Assembly (NCBI RefSeq): GCF_003597395.2
Contig: NC_133776.1
Span: 38,273,679 to 38,337,678 of the forward strand
Direction: 5' to 3'
Length of the DNA: 64,000 nucleotides
Source of the DNA: Chelonoidis abingdonii
Lineage: Eukaryota; Chordata; Testudines; Testudinidae
Made by a program: the position numbers and the translations under genes. Under the pieces are notes generated by a model. The model saw only the letters and a program-made list of their open reading frames with translations. It made no database searches and had not been told where the DNA came from. Each line of letters begins with the position of its first letter. The stretch's first letter is position 1. Of the stretch, positions 12,032-24,149 are shown piece by piece.

Positions 12032-13999
12032 TTTTGAACATCCCAAGTTATATAGGGTTATTGTTTATGCATTATTTTAAAAGAGCCAGGAGCCATATGC
12101 AAAATTTGGAGCTGAAGCCAAGTTCAGATTGAAGGTGGTGTTGTCCAAGACCCCAGTTTTCTCCTAAAGTTGCAATTTAGCCTGGCTTAGGTACCTCTAT
12201 TTATTTTTATGAAGATGGAGTGTCCCATTTTTTAAAAGCAGAAATCCTTTGCCTGGCTGACAGAAATTTATGGCAAAGCAATCTCATTGCTTATTCATTG
12301 TATTTACAACTCCCACACAAGGCAAGTGTTTTCCTGACTCAAGTAAAAAAAGTTTCACTATTTTGACAGTGAAAAAAAGTATATTGCTTATTTTATTTCT
12401 GTTTCAGTGAAAACATTCAAAGCGAGATCCAATCTTAAAGAGCCAGGTAACAAAAATTTCAATCATGCTGAAGGTTTCGCCCATTTCACATTTTTGAACA
12501 AAAACAGACATTGGCTATTAGTTTAACTCAACTAAAACACTGTTTTAAGTAAACTGTAACAACTTTATTCTAATGTAAATAGACTTTCAGGAACAGCCCA
12601 AACTCACAGCTGCAGAAAACACTTATAAAATGCTTACATTTTATTGCAACACTAAGCACTTTATGGAAGTGGTTTTTGTAGTTAATTTATTCTCTCTCAT
12701 TGATCAGATAAACACCCTTTTGTGGACTAATTTCACCCAAGGATTTGAGGAGTTTTGTTAGCCAGCAGAAAGCAACAGATCACATATGAAGTGATGTTCT
12801 GTACAATGTTGCGCAACTGCAATCCTTCATCACTGTGACATTGTATCAAAGTTTGCCAGGAATAACCAGACTGAAAACTACAATTGTTTATTTATATTTT
12901 GTTTCTTCCCCAAAAGACCAGCTACTTTAATATCTGTTGAACCATATAAATTAGTTACTTCAGTCTAGAAGTCAGGGGGTCAATGGGCCTTTGTATGCAG
13001 CATCCTCTCCAACTGCCACCTTTTGAGACAAGTAGCTAAAGTGTGGCTTTAATAATTTCCATTGAAGACATTTACTGTTAATTCATTTAAGAAGGGATAC
13101 AAATACTTATGTTCTAGCAGAAATAGGTTCGTGCATAATAATGCCTTTCGCAGGGGTGTTTGGGTCTGCCCTTTGAAGCTCACTCCCATTTTTATAATGT
13201 TGGCTTTGATCTGAAGTTCCTTAGGCTGGGAGCGTCCCAACCCAAAGTTTTAGTTTGGACACATCTTATGTGTCATTGAAAAAAAGGGGTTCTTTCTTCC
13301 TTCTGTGGTTGTGTGTGTTCCTCTTGCAGTCCTCAATGGAGGTGTGTAAAGGAGACACATATCCCATAATGCAATAATTGCAATTAATATAAGTTTTAAA
13401 CTCAGAAGCTTTCTCTGATCCAACACACTTTTGAACATATTCTTGATTAAACAGATTAATACAAGTAGACTCCATTTCCACAGAATTTAATCACTCACTC
13501 ATTGTTTTGTATGTCACTTTTGACTTCACAATTCTATGTGGACTGCTCTCGCCCAAGGAGCAGTACATTAGTTTTCTTCTGTTGGGTAACAGTCTTCTTT
13601 TAAGTTGACATCAAGCGAGTCCTTTCAACTATAGAACAGCTTAGTTTTCAGTGAACGCCTCCTTGTTTACTGCCACATAGAGAAGTGTCTCACCTCCTCT
13701 CCACTTTCTCCCACAGGTAGCTAGCCCTTCTGTCATGTGGTTAATGGCAGCAAAAAGGGACAAATTCAGTATGACTCTTGATAAATAGCTAACTCAGATT
13801 AAGCTGTTACCCAGACTCCTGGGAAAACCAATATGGCCTCCCTGGGTGACTAACAGGGCAAATGTCTGACATACAGTTATTCAGACTGTGTACAGATAAA
13901 ACAGTCTGTATTACAGAAAATGGAACACAGTCAAACCTGGGAAAACCCTGAACAGAACAGATATGCAAAATCTCCCTTCTAGTAATTTTGGCAGGTAAT
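12032..13999. other. Intergenic, nothing recognised
   Basis: AT-rich sequence without recognisable genes. The short frames at 13049-13481 and 13807-14046 have no family resemblance. Confidence 0.55.
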
Positions 14000-14004
14000 G
14001 GTCC

Positions 14005-14879
14005 TGTCATAAGGTATAATTCCCAAATCTGAACCTTAGCGTCCAAAATTTGGGTACCTGCATGAATTCTTCTAAGCTTAATTACCAGCTTAGATCTGAT
14101 ATGCTGCCACCAATCAAAACTCTGAGTGTTTGATAAACTCTGGTCTCCCCAGAACCTTCCCTGGGACCCCCAAGACCCAGATCCCTGGGGTTAACACAGG
14201 AAGTAAACTCTTTCCTCACTAGTGCCACTCCTAGGCTTCCCCTCCCTTGGTTCCCTAGAAGATCCTGTGCTTCAAACTCCATGAAACACACCGAGCAGGT
14301 TTTTTCCTCCCCCTTCCTCTTCCCCTGAGGCAGTACAGATTCACGCTCCGTAAATCTAACACAAAGAGATCCCCCTCCCTTCGTTCCTCAGCCTTAACCA
14401 GAGAAAAAAATCAATCAGATCTAAAAAAGAAATCTTCTTAATAAAGAAAGGAAAAAGTAAGGAATTATCTCTGTAACTTCAAGATTGTAATATACGAGTC
14501 CTATAGCTACAGACACAGAAAGAACTTTTTCGCCGAGTACAATACAAATCAAAATATTCCCAGCAACTACACATATAAAAGTTAGCCAGCCAGATCCACA
14601 ACTGCAAATAGAGTAAAACAAACAAAAACCCTAAACCGCCTGTTTTTACTTACTATTTGAACAGAAACTTAGAGAGCCTGTAGTAATGTCTGGTCTCTCT
14701 CAGACCTCCCGAGAGAAGAACACACACAACGGACAAAAAACACACACAAAAGCTTCCCTCCACCCAGGTTTAAAAGTATCTTGTCTCCTGATTGGTCTTC
14801 TGGTCAGCTGTTCCAGTTCCCTGCTTGTAACCCTTTACAGGTAGAAGAGACATTAACCCTTAACAATCTGTTTATGTCA
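14005..14879 (-). mobile_element. Solo LTR of an endogenous retrovirus-like element (copy 1)
   Basis: The block runs from TGTCATAAGG to GTTTATGTCA and is flanked by a perfect 5-bp duplication GGTCC (14000-14004 and 14880-14884). It is about 875 bp and aligns in order with the block at 51796-52699, sharing TTCTAAGCTTAATTACCAGC, CCTTCGTTCCT and the terminal CATTAACCCTTA. Read on the minus strand, a CCAAT box (GACCAATCAGG) lies near the 5' end, which suggests minus orientation. No internal retroviral genes are present, so this is a solo LTR. A 5-bp duplication fits ERV-L or gypsy-like classes, which I cannot separate. Confidence 0.85.
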
Positions 14880-14884
14880 GGTCC

Positions 14885-17427
14885 ATTGGCCACCTCACTC
14901 ACCTGTCAAACTTCACCCACAGTTTAGATCAGTGATCAGCAGCAGTTCAAGTCTCTTGACAGGTCCGTCTCCAGTCTCAAGAAAGCTGCTTGCCAGGTTC
15001 CATCTGTAGGCACCAATCATCTAACCCTGTTTAATGAATCTGCTTTATATAGTGTTGGGTAGGTGGAGGCCCCATTGGAGCCCATTCAGTTCTTCTGCTA
15101 AACAATGTACCATCTCAGCATAGAGTTCTCAGACTGTGCTGTGTCCTGCTCCAGAGTCCCCACAGGAGGGAAGCCAGGTGCAATTAGTGCTCTTGCAGAG
15201 TCCTGGCTGCTTGAAAATGAGCTGTTTGCATAAGGTAAGAACTCTTTTCCTTTCTTATGCCTTTAATCGCAGAACTCTGGAGCATGGACAGCAGCAGTGC
15301 ATGTTTCTGCAGCTTGCCTCCAAGCAATATGCCATAAGCATGCTGACAGGCCCACTTTTCACACCATCTCCACAGAGTATGGAAAGGCAACCCAACAAGT
15401 CAGCTAATTATAATGCACATGTATTGGCTATGTTGCATTTCCAATCAAAATCATGCATGGAATCTTGTGCACTGGTAAATTAAAATTGTCTGTTGGCTTC
15501 CATTCCCAGAGACAGTAAATCCAATTACTCGTCTGTTTTTTTTCATTTTCACAGCTGTTCTTTGAGTTGCTAACCAGAGCACAGATAATTTTAATCTAGG
15601 AATTTAAATATCTTCCATATGGTACCCAACTGTGTCATTCTGGGGCATTTGTTTTGAAGATTGAGAGTTACTAGGGCTTTTCAGGAATAGGCCATGGAAA
15701 ACAGAGCAAATATGCCTCAAAAATCATACCCAATCTCACTAGCCATCTATGGTGTTTAGATGTGCTTGTAATTATTAGAACTGGGAGCACTGGTTGCTGG
15801 GAGTCTGAAAGGACAGGAAACAGGAAGGAGAGGGGAGGAGTTGAGGAAGCTGAGTGAGAATTACAGAGGGTGCAGCAGCAGCTTGGTACAGAGGTTTCCA
15901 CTGTAAAATCAAGTCCTGTTGAAGTTGTTAGTAACTTGCCTGGTTGATAGAACATCATCCAAGTGCTTTTAGTGCCAAGACTTTGCTAGGGCTACATGGA
16001 GTATAATATAAAAAAGAGTCAAGACTAATTACAACATTGAGCGGCAGCTGAGTCCTAATAAGATTGTATTACTTACACCTGGGAAAATGATCAAAAGAAT
16101 ATGAAATACTGTAGCTATGTCAATTTGGGGAAGATGGTCTCTATAACAAACAAGCAGTAGTACTGTAGTGAAACTGCAAAGCAAATGCCTATTTATATGA
16201 ATATTTCTTTAGCACATTATTTTTAGGTAGAGGAACAAAACCCCAACCACATTTGGTAAAGACTGCATATTTTAATGTCTAAGTAGATTTATGATACAAT
16301 GTAAATATTCAATGACATCCTGGGCCATCAAAGCCAAATCTGAGATTATATTAAAGAAGGTCTAAACAAAAATTTCACACAAAGGGGAGAAAAAATCTGT
16401 ATTTGTTTCCACTGGGAGTTTCTCCTCTATTCCTTTCTGATATGGGTATTTACTTCACTCAATCACATTCTAACTTATAGGTTCCCTCTATTTAAAACAC
16501 CTGTTCTCTGAAAGACATAACTTTTGTACAAGAAATAGTGACACAGAAGCTGAAGTGGTACCATTTTCTGTGACAAAGTGTGACTTGAATGGCTGCTGCA
16601 TTCTCTCAAAGCACATACATATATTTCTATTTCTCTTAAACCATTAAGATCAGACTGGTTCTGCCTCTTTAGAGAGAAAATGATAGAAGTGCTTAATGGG
16701 TATTTTAATTATCCCTTTACCCAGGCTGTCTAGCCAGTGCCCAAAGTGAGTAGAAATTGCTCTCTTTAGTAGTGATGAACTCTATCTGGGCATGAGAGGA
16801 ATAATTGCAATTAATATAGTAACCAGAATGGCTATTAGTGACTATGCTATCCTTCACCTACATGCTTTATCTTCCAGATATAGTACTCAAATACCAAAAC
16901 AAACTCAGTTTCAGTAGGAGTATAGACCTGTCCAAGATGCTCACAAAAGACTATTTCATATCAGAAATCCAAACACTGAGGGACAATAATGTCAGGCCTT
17001 CAAAGAAAGTTGACTCCCAAAGGGCTCCACAGAGAACTGTCTGCACTGGATAGTCCCTCAAAAACATCACTTTTCTCCACATGTATAAAGCAAGTCATTA
17101 CTTCATTGGATCTAAAAGCCTCTACTCACCAGCAAAACAGCTTTCCACTTAGTAAAATGACATTTGCTTCCCCACAGGGAAGGCTGGGGTTGGGTATATT
17201 CCACTTGCTGACATGTTTTGTCAAGTTGAATTGAATCTTACCTACAACTGTTCAGAACAGAAAGCTCTAAGGGGGAAGGGAGCTAGACTGTATGAATACA
17301 CATTAAAAAAAAATAGATAAGCTGGCATTTGACACACCACCACTCATATATGGATAGGATATGTATTCAGTTTTTCAACTTGGCTTCTTATCAAAGTTAT
17401 TTAAGTGGTCCCCATGACTAGGGTATT
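14885..17427. other. Intergenic, nothing recognised
   Basis: No gene or bounded repeat is seen. The open frame at 15136-15483 (115 codons) lacks any recognised motif. Confidence 0.55.
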
Positions 17428-17494
17428 GGGTCACACTTGTGGGAAGGAAATGCTATCATCTCCATTTCACAGATGGGGCACTGAGACTCTAAGG
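17428..17494 (-). repeat. MIR fragment, first half, interrupted
   Basis: ATCTCCATTTCACAGATGGG followed by GCACTGAGACTCTAA matches the MIR segment usually read as TTTACAGATGAGG-AAACTGAGGC. The match stops abruptly and resumes at 18199 with the expected next part (CCAAGTTCACACAGCTAGT). The MIR is therefore split by the two MITEs between them. Confidence 0.75.
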
Positions 17495-17495
17495 T

Positions 17496-17804
17496 CATAG
17501 TGGGCAATCTGTGGCCGATTAGGGTAATCCACTGGCGAGCCACTAGACCATTTGTTTACATTTGCATGGCTGCCCGCAACTTGCAATGGCTGCAGTTCAC
17601 CGCTCCCTGCCAATGGGAGCTGCGGGAAGCGACAGCCAGCACGTCCCTGTGGCTCGCGCCGCTTCTCGCAGCTCCTATTGGCTGGGAATGATGAACCATG
17701 GCCACTGGGAGCTGCAGATGGCCATGCAAATGTAAACAAAACAGTCTGGTGGCCCACCAGCAGATTACCCTGATGGCCCACGTGGCACAGGTTGCCCACC
17801 ACTG
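17496..17804. mobile_element. hAT-type MITE, GTGGGCAACC family
   Basis: The termini are CATAGTGGGCAATCTGTGGC and the complement of CAGTGGTGGGCAACCTGTGC. The interior is almost palindromic: CACTGGCGAGCCACTAGACC faces GTCTGGTGGCCCACCAGC, and TTTGTTTACATTTGCATGG faces CCATGCAAATGTAAACAAA. The flanking duplication is imperfect (CTCTAAGG left, CTCTTAAGG right). No coding capacity. Sister copies lie at 20993 and, truncated, at 7896. Confidence 0.85.
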
Positions 17805-17811
17805 CTCTTAA

Positions 17812-18195
17812 GGCATGTCTACACTATAAAATTAAGTCAACCTAATTTATGTCAGCATACAGCAGCTGCACTAATTGCATTGCTTGCGTATTTCTACACT
17901 TTGCTCCATGTGCCGTTTCACCATGAGTACTTGCACCAATTGAACTGTCAATGTGGGTCATTGTGGGACAGCTTCTGAAAACCAGAAACAGTAGATATAA
18001 GCACCAGTGTCTACACTGATGCATACAGCATCAACCTAGCTGCATCACCTCCATGAGATGCAGAGTAAATGTTGGAATTAAGCCAGTGTAATGGGTGAGT
18101 TATGTTGGCAACAGCAAAATTTTAGTGTACACACTTAGAATTACATCAGCATAAATTTCCTTGTGTTGGCCTATCTCCGTAGTGTAAACAAAGGC
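17812..18195. mobile_element. PIF/Harbinger-like MITE, GTCTACACTA family
   Basis: The left end GGCATGTCTACACTATAAAA pairs with the right end GTAGTGTAAACAAAGGC, and both are flanked by TAA (17809-17811 and 18196-18198). The 3-bp duplication and GG-starting inverted repeats fit PIF/Harbinger. Relatives lie at 41893 (CAA duplications) and 56335. The interior has no transposase. Confidence 0.75.
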
Positions 18196-18198
18196 TAA

Positions 18199-18270
18199 AT
18201 GAGTGGACCAAGTTCACACAGCTAGTCTGTAGTAGAGCAAGAAATTGAATCTAGGTCTCCAAAGTCCTAG
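18199..18270 (-). repeat. MIR fragment, second half
   Basis: GAGTGGACCAAGTTCACACA, then GCTAGTCTGTAGTAGAGC and TTGAATCTAGGTCTCC, continues the MIR left off at 17494. Together they rebuild the usual order of ACTGAGGC, CCAAGGTCACACAGC and AACCCAGGTCT. Confidence 0.75.
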
Positions 18271-18494
18271 GCTAGGGCTAGGGCCATAACCTAGGGCCAT
18301 AACCATAGGACCATTCTTTCTCAGAAGGGATAGATTAGTGAGAACTTTAATGGTTGTATTTTTTTTCTGTAGTGTTGTGCAATGCTCATTTCTCCTGTAT
18401 TATTTGTCTGTGGGAGAAGGTGAAAGAGGAATGGGAGTTCTCCTGAAGAAGGGAGGCATGGCCATCTCGCCTAGGAGACATGGCTTTAAAATGC

Positions 18495-18560
18495 AGCACT
18501 ACCACTGACTCACTGTGTAATCTTGGGCAAGTTTCTTTACTGCTCTGTTCTTCATGTTAC
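18495..18560 (+). repeat. MIR core fragment
   Basis: CACTACCACTGACTCACTGT, TAATCTTGGGCAAGTTTCTT and TACTGCTCTGTTCTTCATGT follow the MIR core closely. This is the plus-oriented core, distinct from the split minus copy 230 bases upstream. Confidence 0.8.
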
Positions 18561-18802
18561 TCATTCCTGGAACCAGCCAGGAAATAACCACAAACACTTG
18601 AGCAGTACTGAGGGTTAACTTATTGCTTTCCTTATTTGTGCAGTTATACTTACACACACAACTCATTCATGCTGGCAGACTGAAGGCTTGTATGTTGATT
18701 TCGGTGACTGAGGGTGGCCAGGCCACAGCTGCCCAGAGATCGAACCGCTAGGCAACAAGAATCCCCAGAGTCCCTTCCAATCTGCAGGAGGGCGTCCGGC
18801 CT

Positions 18803-18822
18803 GGTCCGGTCCGGTCCGGTCC
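18803..18822. repeat. Short CCGGT tandem repeat
   Basis: GGTCC/CCGGT units repeat about four times in 20 bases, within a locally CpG-richer patch (18720-18850). It is short but stands out from the AT-rich background. Confidence 0.85.
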
Positions 18823-18824
18823 TG

Positions 18825-20093
18825 AGTTAACATACTGTTACATTTCCTTGTTGGTAACCCGACCTGGCTGCTCATCTCGAAATTTATACCTTCACTACGA
18901 TAATACCATGGTACCATAAAAGGCGATGTTTGCTTCTTTGCTTTGCCATTGGTTGTCACTCACACTATCTCACTTATTCCTTACATTAATTGATTACGAA
19001 TACAACTGCCGATATAGAGCAATACAGCTTTATGCAAGCATCTAACTTTCCATTGCTGTTTGTGGTTTTGTAACAGCATAACAGGAAACTATGCAGATGG
19101 TATTCAAAAGAGCAAATGGGAGTGGGAGGGTTGGGGGGGCTGCGTCCAGCTACACTTCATTATCCCCATCTTACAGATGGGAAAATAGAGGTGATACCTT
19201 GTTGTACAGAACTTCATTAATACTTTGAGATTTCTAGACTTAAAAGTGCTATATATATATTGTTATTAAAAGGAGAAGACAATGATCTTCAAGGCTGGCC
19301 TTAGAACAGTAAGGTACATTCTGGGGGAGGATATCAATGATCTACCCACCTCCACTGAGTCACGCCACCGCCACAGAAAATTAAGCCTGCCTGCTCTTTC
19401 AATGAAAAACACCCTGGTCTAAGTAGCCCCACCTCTAGGCTGCCAAACATCCAAATCACCCTTCTCCTAGTCCCTCTGTAAGGACGTGTCTCAGTACTCA
19501 TGGATCTCTTACTTGCTGAGCTTCTTCCCATAGTGATTTCTGAGGTCTAGGCTCCCACACAGTTTACGTTACACAAGATTCCACAAAACTTAGGGCTAAC
19601 TCTAGAACTCAGTCACTGACAACCAAGCCCACAAACTGTCTGTCTTTTCTAACCAGAGAGCTGCAAGACTGGGTGCGCCAAACAATATTCTTTATTCTTC
19701 CCCCTCTTACTCTTAAGGGCACTGTATAGGAATAGGAGTTCAGTGGACCCAGGAGTGGCTCCTGTGTTTTAGGAATAAATGAACAGTTACCATCTTACGA
19801 GTCTAGAGAGATCAGTTTGAAGTGAATTGATGGTCAGTCCATTTTGTCATGGTTAATTGTTCTTTTTATGTCAAAACTATAACCACCACCATTACCCTGG
19901 TGGGCAGGTCAAGGACTAAAGGAGCAAAGATAGAACCTGAAATTCCATCCAGTCCCTACCTCTGATCCCTCCAGTTCAGGATACTGGTAGATTACTGTAG
20001 GGAAGCTTGCACCAATACCAGCCATGTTATACTTGTTGTGTAAACAGAGGATTGTTTTCCAGACAATTATTCCAGCACCTTTCACACATACTA
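18825..20093. other. Intergenic with a small MIR-like piece
   Basis: No gene is seen. At 19160-19205, TTATCCCCATCTTACAGATG followed by GGAAAATAGAGGTGA looks like a worn minus-strand MIR fragment. The rest is unassigned. Confidence 0.5.
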
Positions 20094-20172
20094 GGGGCCA
20101 GATCCAATGCTCATTGACTTCAATCAATCTTATACAAGGAAGTCTATGGAATCTAGAGCCTGATCCAAACCT
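20094..20172. repeat. Dispersed palindromic element (CATTGACTTCAATGG type)
   Basis: GGGGCCAGATCCAATGCTCA and TTGACTTCAATC face GGAAGTCTATGG and AGCCTGATCC, so the unit is an imperfect palindrome of about 80 bases. Related units lie at 27095, 35885, 46230, 46985, 54585 and 59165. Likely an old MITE; superfamily not determined. Confidence 0.6.
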
Positions 20173-20992
20173 CAATAAAATGGAATAGAGAAGAAAAAAA
20201 GCTCAAATATTTTATTTAGGAGGAGCAGCAATCCTAAAGACAGAGCCTATGCCAGATAAACAAGGCAGGAGCTTCTCTGCTCCCATTAAGACACTTTGTA
20301 CTTTTCCATTTTAAGCTACTGTTTTGCTTCTGTTGCACAGAATTTTTATACAGCTCAAAACAAGTCAAACAGATGCAAGTTATAAAAAAATCTTTTATAC
20401 ATACACAAGCCACACCAAAAAGTTCAGCATTATGCAATTACACACACAATTTAAAAAACAAAAACAAAAAAGGCATTGATGGGGTTACTTTATTTCACAG
20501 CAATGTATTGTTCATGTGACCTGTAACAGCATTACTACATGATTAGGCTATGTGGGTCATTCATAGGTATAAAAGAAAGTTACTAATTTTACATATACTG
20601 GTAATTTAAGAGAAGAAGTGCTAGAAGTATTTTTGTTTAATACCCAGGAGCTTTGGCTAACAATATGGAATTAAAACCCACAATATTTCTTGCCTGAGCA
20701 ATCTGTTTTCTTCAAGTTCTGAGAGGGCAAAAGTGCATCTGAAACCCACTGTCTGAAGAAGACATGCCCTGTGGGCTTTCCTATCACAGAGTGGGTGACT
20801 GGAGGGTCTACACAATGGCAGAACTCTAGCTCTGCTCTTAACACTCCTTGCATGAAGTCATACATGGAGCCCCTAAAGAACTTGGCTTTGTGCCACACAG
20901 CAAGCGACCACCATTTTTATAGTCACTTTCCAAATCCTGCCTCCTCCTTAAACAGTGAAGTCCTCAGTTTTGCTGCCATGAAGCCATTACAA
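20173..20992. other. Intergenic, nothing recognised
   Basis: No gene or bounded repeat is seen in this AT-rich stretch. Confidence 0.55.
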
Positions 20993-21289
20993 TAGTGGTG
21001 GGCAACCTGCAGCCCATCAAGGTAATCTGCTGGCAGGCTGCCAGACTGTTCAGTTACATTTGCACGGCCACCCGCAGCTCCCAGCGCTTGCAGTTCACCG
21101 TTCCCAGCCAATGGAAGCTGCGGGAAGTGGCAGCCAGGCCTGTGCCGCTTCCTGCAGCTCCCATTGGCTCGGAATGGCAAACCACGGCCACTAGGATTTG
21201 AAGGCAGCCACGCAAATGTAAATAAATGGTCTGGTGGTCTGCCAACGGATTACCTTGACAGTCCGCGGGCCGAAGGTTGCCCATCACTG
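20993..21289. mobile_element. hAT-type MITE, GTGGGCAACC family (297 bp)
   Basis: The left end TAGTGGTGGGCAACCTGCAG pairs with the right end, which reads GAAGGTTGCCCATCACTG. An 8-bp duplication, CATTACAA (20985-20992) and CATTACAG (21290-21297), differs at one base. The interior matches the copy at 17496, including CAGCTCCCATTGGCT and GCAAATGTAAATAAATGG. No transposase. Overlapping open frames on both strands are composition effects. Confidence 0.9.
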
Positions 21290-21297
21290 CATTACAG

Positions 21298-23288
21298 CCA
21301 TGGAAGCAGAAGTAATAAATTGCTAGAAGCTTCTAGAATCTGGGATTTTAACCTCTATTTCCAGATAAGATCTGACTACAAATTGACACATCACTTAGCA
21401 ACATTCTAGGCTCTCTCCCTTCTTTTATTCTCAACTGCTTTCTTGATTTTTTTTCCCTTTGTGTGCTGGTTTATAGCTGTAGTAAAAGTTAACATCCACT
21501 ATTGCAGAAGTTTACAATACAATGGAATTACAGCTTTGAACACACCTTGGACATCCCTCTTACAGGATAGTTCAGAATCACCCACAAAGTTCCACAGTTT
21601 GGGGGCAGTGCCAGCATCTCTGGGGCGTCTGCATAGAAGGCGTTGCTGCCTCCATGCTGGAAGGCAGCCTATGTGTGGATGCATGCTGTGCAACGACCAT
21701 CTTTTCAGTAGCGCTCAACACCTCCCCTTGTGACATTTATGGCCACATTTTTAGACAGTGAATGTTCAAAATGCCAAGCTCTTTTGAAAGTCTGGAAAGT
21801 TATTCTGGTATCTACAGGAGAACAAAGCTCACTTTATATATATATTTATATATAAAAATCTAGCCTCAATTGTGATGCTAAGCACATCTGAAAGTTCTAG
21901 CCATAGCAGCAATTTTTTTTCTTCAATGGAAAGGTATCTGGGACCATGTTTGCATATCTGGGTGCTTTGCAAATCCAAAGAATTTATGGTAATCCTTGCT
22001 CTTCGTTTTTTAAATTTTTATTTAAGTCGCTTCAATGATTTGTTATTTCAGAAGACAATGAAACTGTCTCGATTAAATATTCTTCATAATTTAAATTTTT
22101 AGGACCGGATAGCATTCCTCTTGGTGAAGACTATACCTCACAAGGAATCTTGGTTCCAGAGTGTTTTAAATTTCTTGTAAAAAAATAAATTTCTTGTCAA
22201 AGGGGCACAAAAAAATTGAGACACGAGTGAGGAGTTGCCAAAAGGATGGTTTAAGCTTATTTGCTGTATCAATTCATCTTTCCAAACCACTATGAAAAGT
22301 TCAAAATAGTAAAAACACAAGTTTAAATAAAGCTCCTATTAAAACTGAACCTCTAACAGAATTATCAATAGTACGACTCCCTCATCACCTGAACATAGTT
22401 TATCTGTAGCCTAATCCTTTGACCTGAAGGAGCCTTGGGTATTCCATATAGAAATTGGATATTCCATACCATGTGTCAAACAATACTTTTTGACTAATGA
22501 CTGAGATAGCTGCATTAATGTACCTAATAGAATGTTTTCCAGATACAATCAGGTGCTGTCCATGGGGAGGTTTGGGTGCATGTCCCATATTGACTACTCT
22601 CTTTCCATATCATAAGAGTATGTGTTTCTGAGGAGGAGAAGACTAAGATAAGATTGGTCATTTGTGGCCTACATAGGAACAGTGTAGCTGGTCTCACCCA
22701 TTTATAATTTTCTTTTAATCCATATCATACCCAGTGTCTTATCAAAATTAATCCCCTTAAAGTCGCCTTCTTGATTTAGTTTACTAGCTTGTTACTCTTC
22801 TAAGCTTCTCTTGGGTAAGCGGGAAAATCTAGCATGCTTTTTTTAAATATATCTGTAAGTTACATTTTGTGTTATTAGTGGGGAATATTTGTTATCTAAA
22901 GCCAGAGTGCAAGTGTATTCAGTGTATTTTCCAGACTACAGCTCTAGAAACTAGAATTAGGAAGATGGTGTGATAGTTAATTAAGTTATAGAATTTTAAT
23001 TCCTATCTTCTCCCACTGAGTTTGAGAGTTTCCTCTAGTAAAAGTTACTGTAATTATTCCCTTTCCTTTGTTTATAAAAGGAGAAATCCTTGAGCTGCAA
23101 GTAGAGCGGATGTGAGACCTAGGATTAAGTCAGCAACTGCAAGGAATATCACATTTATACATGTGAAGCCAGTTTATTACATACTTTCCCTTCATTAGCA
23201 AAGCTTATCCTGTTTCACAGGTGTTTAAATTCAATGGACGGGTATTAATCTGTTTTCAGCTAACAGTTATATCCAATATCATACACCT
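21298..23288. other. Intergenic, nothing recognised
   Basis: AT-rich sequence, including a short TA-rich run at 21832-21857. No gene or bounded repeat is recognised. The open frame at 21443-21733 (96 codons) has no family resemblance. Confidence 0.55.
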
Positions 23289-23296
23289 CATGAGCT

Positions 23297-23419
23297 TAGG
23301 GTGACCAGACAGCAAATGTGACAAATCGGGACCCAGTTGGAGGGTAATAGGAGCATATATAAGAAAAAGACCTGAAAATCAGGACTGTCCCTATACAATC
23401 GGGACATCTGGTCACCCTA
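23297..23419. mobile_element. Short hAT-type MITE, TAGGGTGACCAGA family (123 bp)
   Basis: TAGGGTGACCAGA at the left pairs exactly with TCTGGTCACCCTA at the right. A perfect 8-bp duplication CATGAGCT lies at 23289-23296 and 23420-23427, which places the family in hAT. The whole unit is nearly palindromic. A second copy lies at 41679. Confidence 0.9.
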
Positions 23420-23427
23420 CATGAGCT

Positions 23428-24144
23428 GGGACTACAGCCCAGGGCCTTCTGTTGCAGGAAGAACACAAACTCCTTCTATTTGAGCTAAAGCTATTTGGAG
23501 ACTATAGATATATACTTAACAAAGTTACCTTGTAACACAGCCTGATCTGATGAATTTTGTGCCATTTTAATATCTGCTTAACTGGTCTAGTTTGTTTTTA
23601 TGCAAGATAAAAGTCTGTTGCTGCATACAATAGAAACAAAATGGTTCTAGTTTAGCCACATAAAGATGACTCCCAGCACATTAACTATGGGGAGTTGGGT
23701 TGTTTGTTTAAACTGAACTCTACTTTTTGTTGGCTCCAATTCAATTTCCCATTTTCTCTGGAGCAGGCTTTTGTCTAAATCTTAGACCTCCCAAGCATAC
23801 AGACTCAATGTTTTTATGGGAGACCTCAAAAGGAAACCACAAAAAGGAAGCAGTTCAGAGTCATTTCTCACACCTACCTCCTGCCAGCCTCCATTATGGG
23901 AGGTGGAACTAACAGCTATGCCTCTTAACAGGCCACAGCAGCTGCTACCTCTTCTCAACTCAGGTCATTGTCTTCCTTTTGCAGCCAGTGAAGAAACTGG
24001 TCATCATCCTGAGTGGGGCATACAGGCCTAGGTCAACATAGGGACTAAGTGTTAATGTTAGTGTGGCAAAACTTAACTGTGGGACTACAAACTCACTCTC
24101 TCTGGCCCACTGATTGTTCCACTGTGGATAAACAAATAGTCATT
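23428..24144. other. Intergenic, nothing recognised
   Basis: No gene is seen. Overlapping frames at 23727-24031 have no recognisable content. Confidence 0.5.
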
Positions 24145-24149
24145 GGGCC

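Noticed and set aside
23297..23419. Tc1/mariner MITE with a TA target
   Set aside because: The TA at each end is part of the terminal repeat. The perfect 8-bp duplication CATGAGCT outside it indicates a hAT element.
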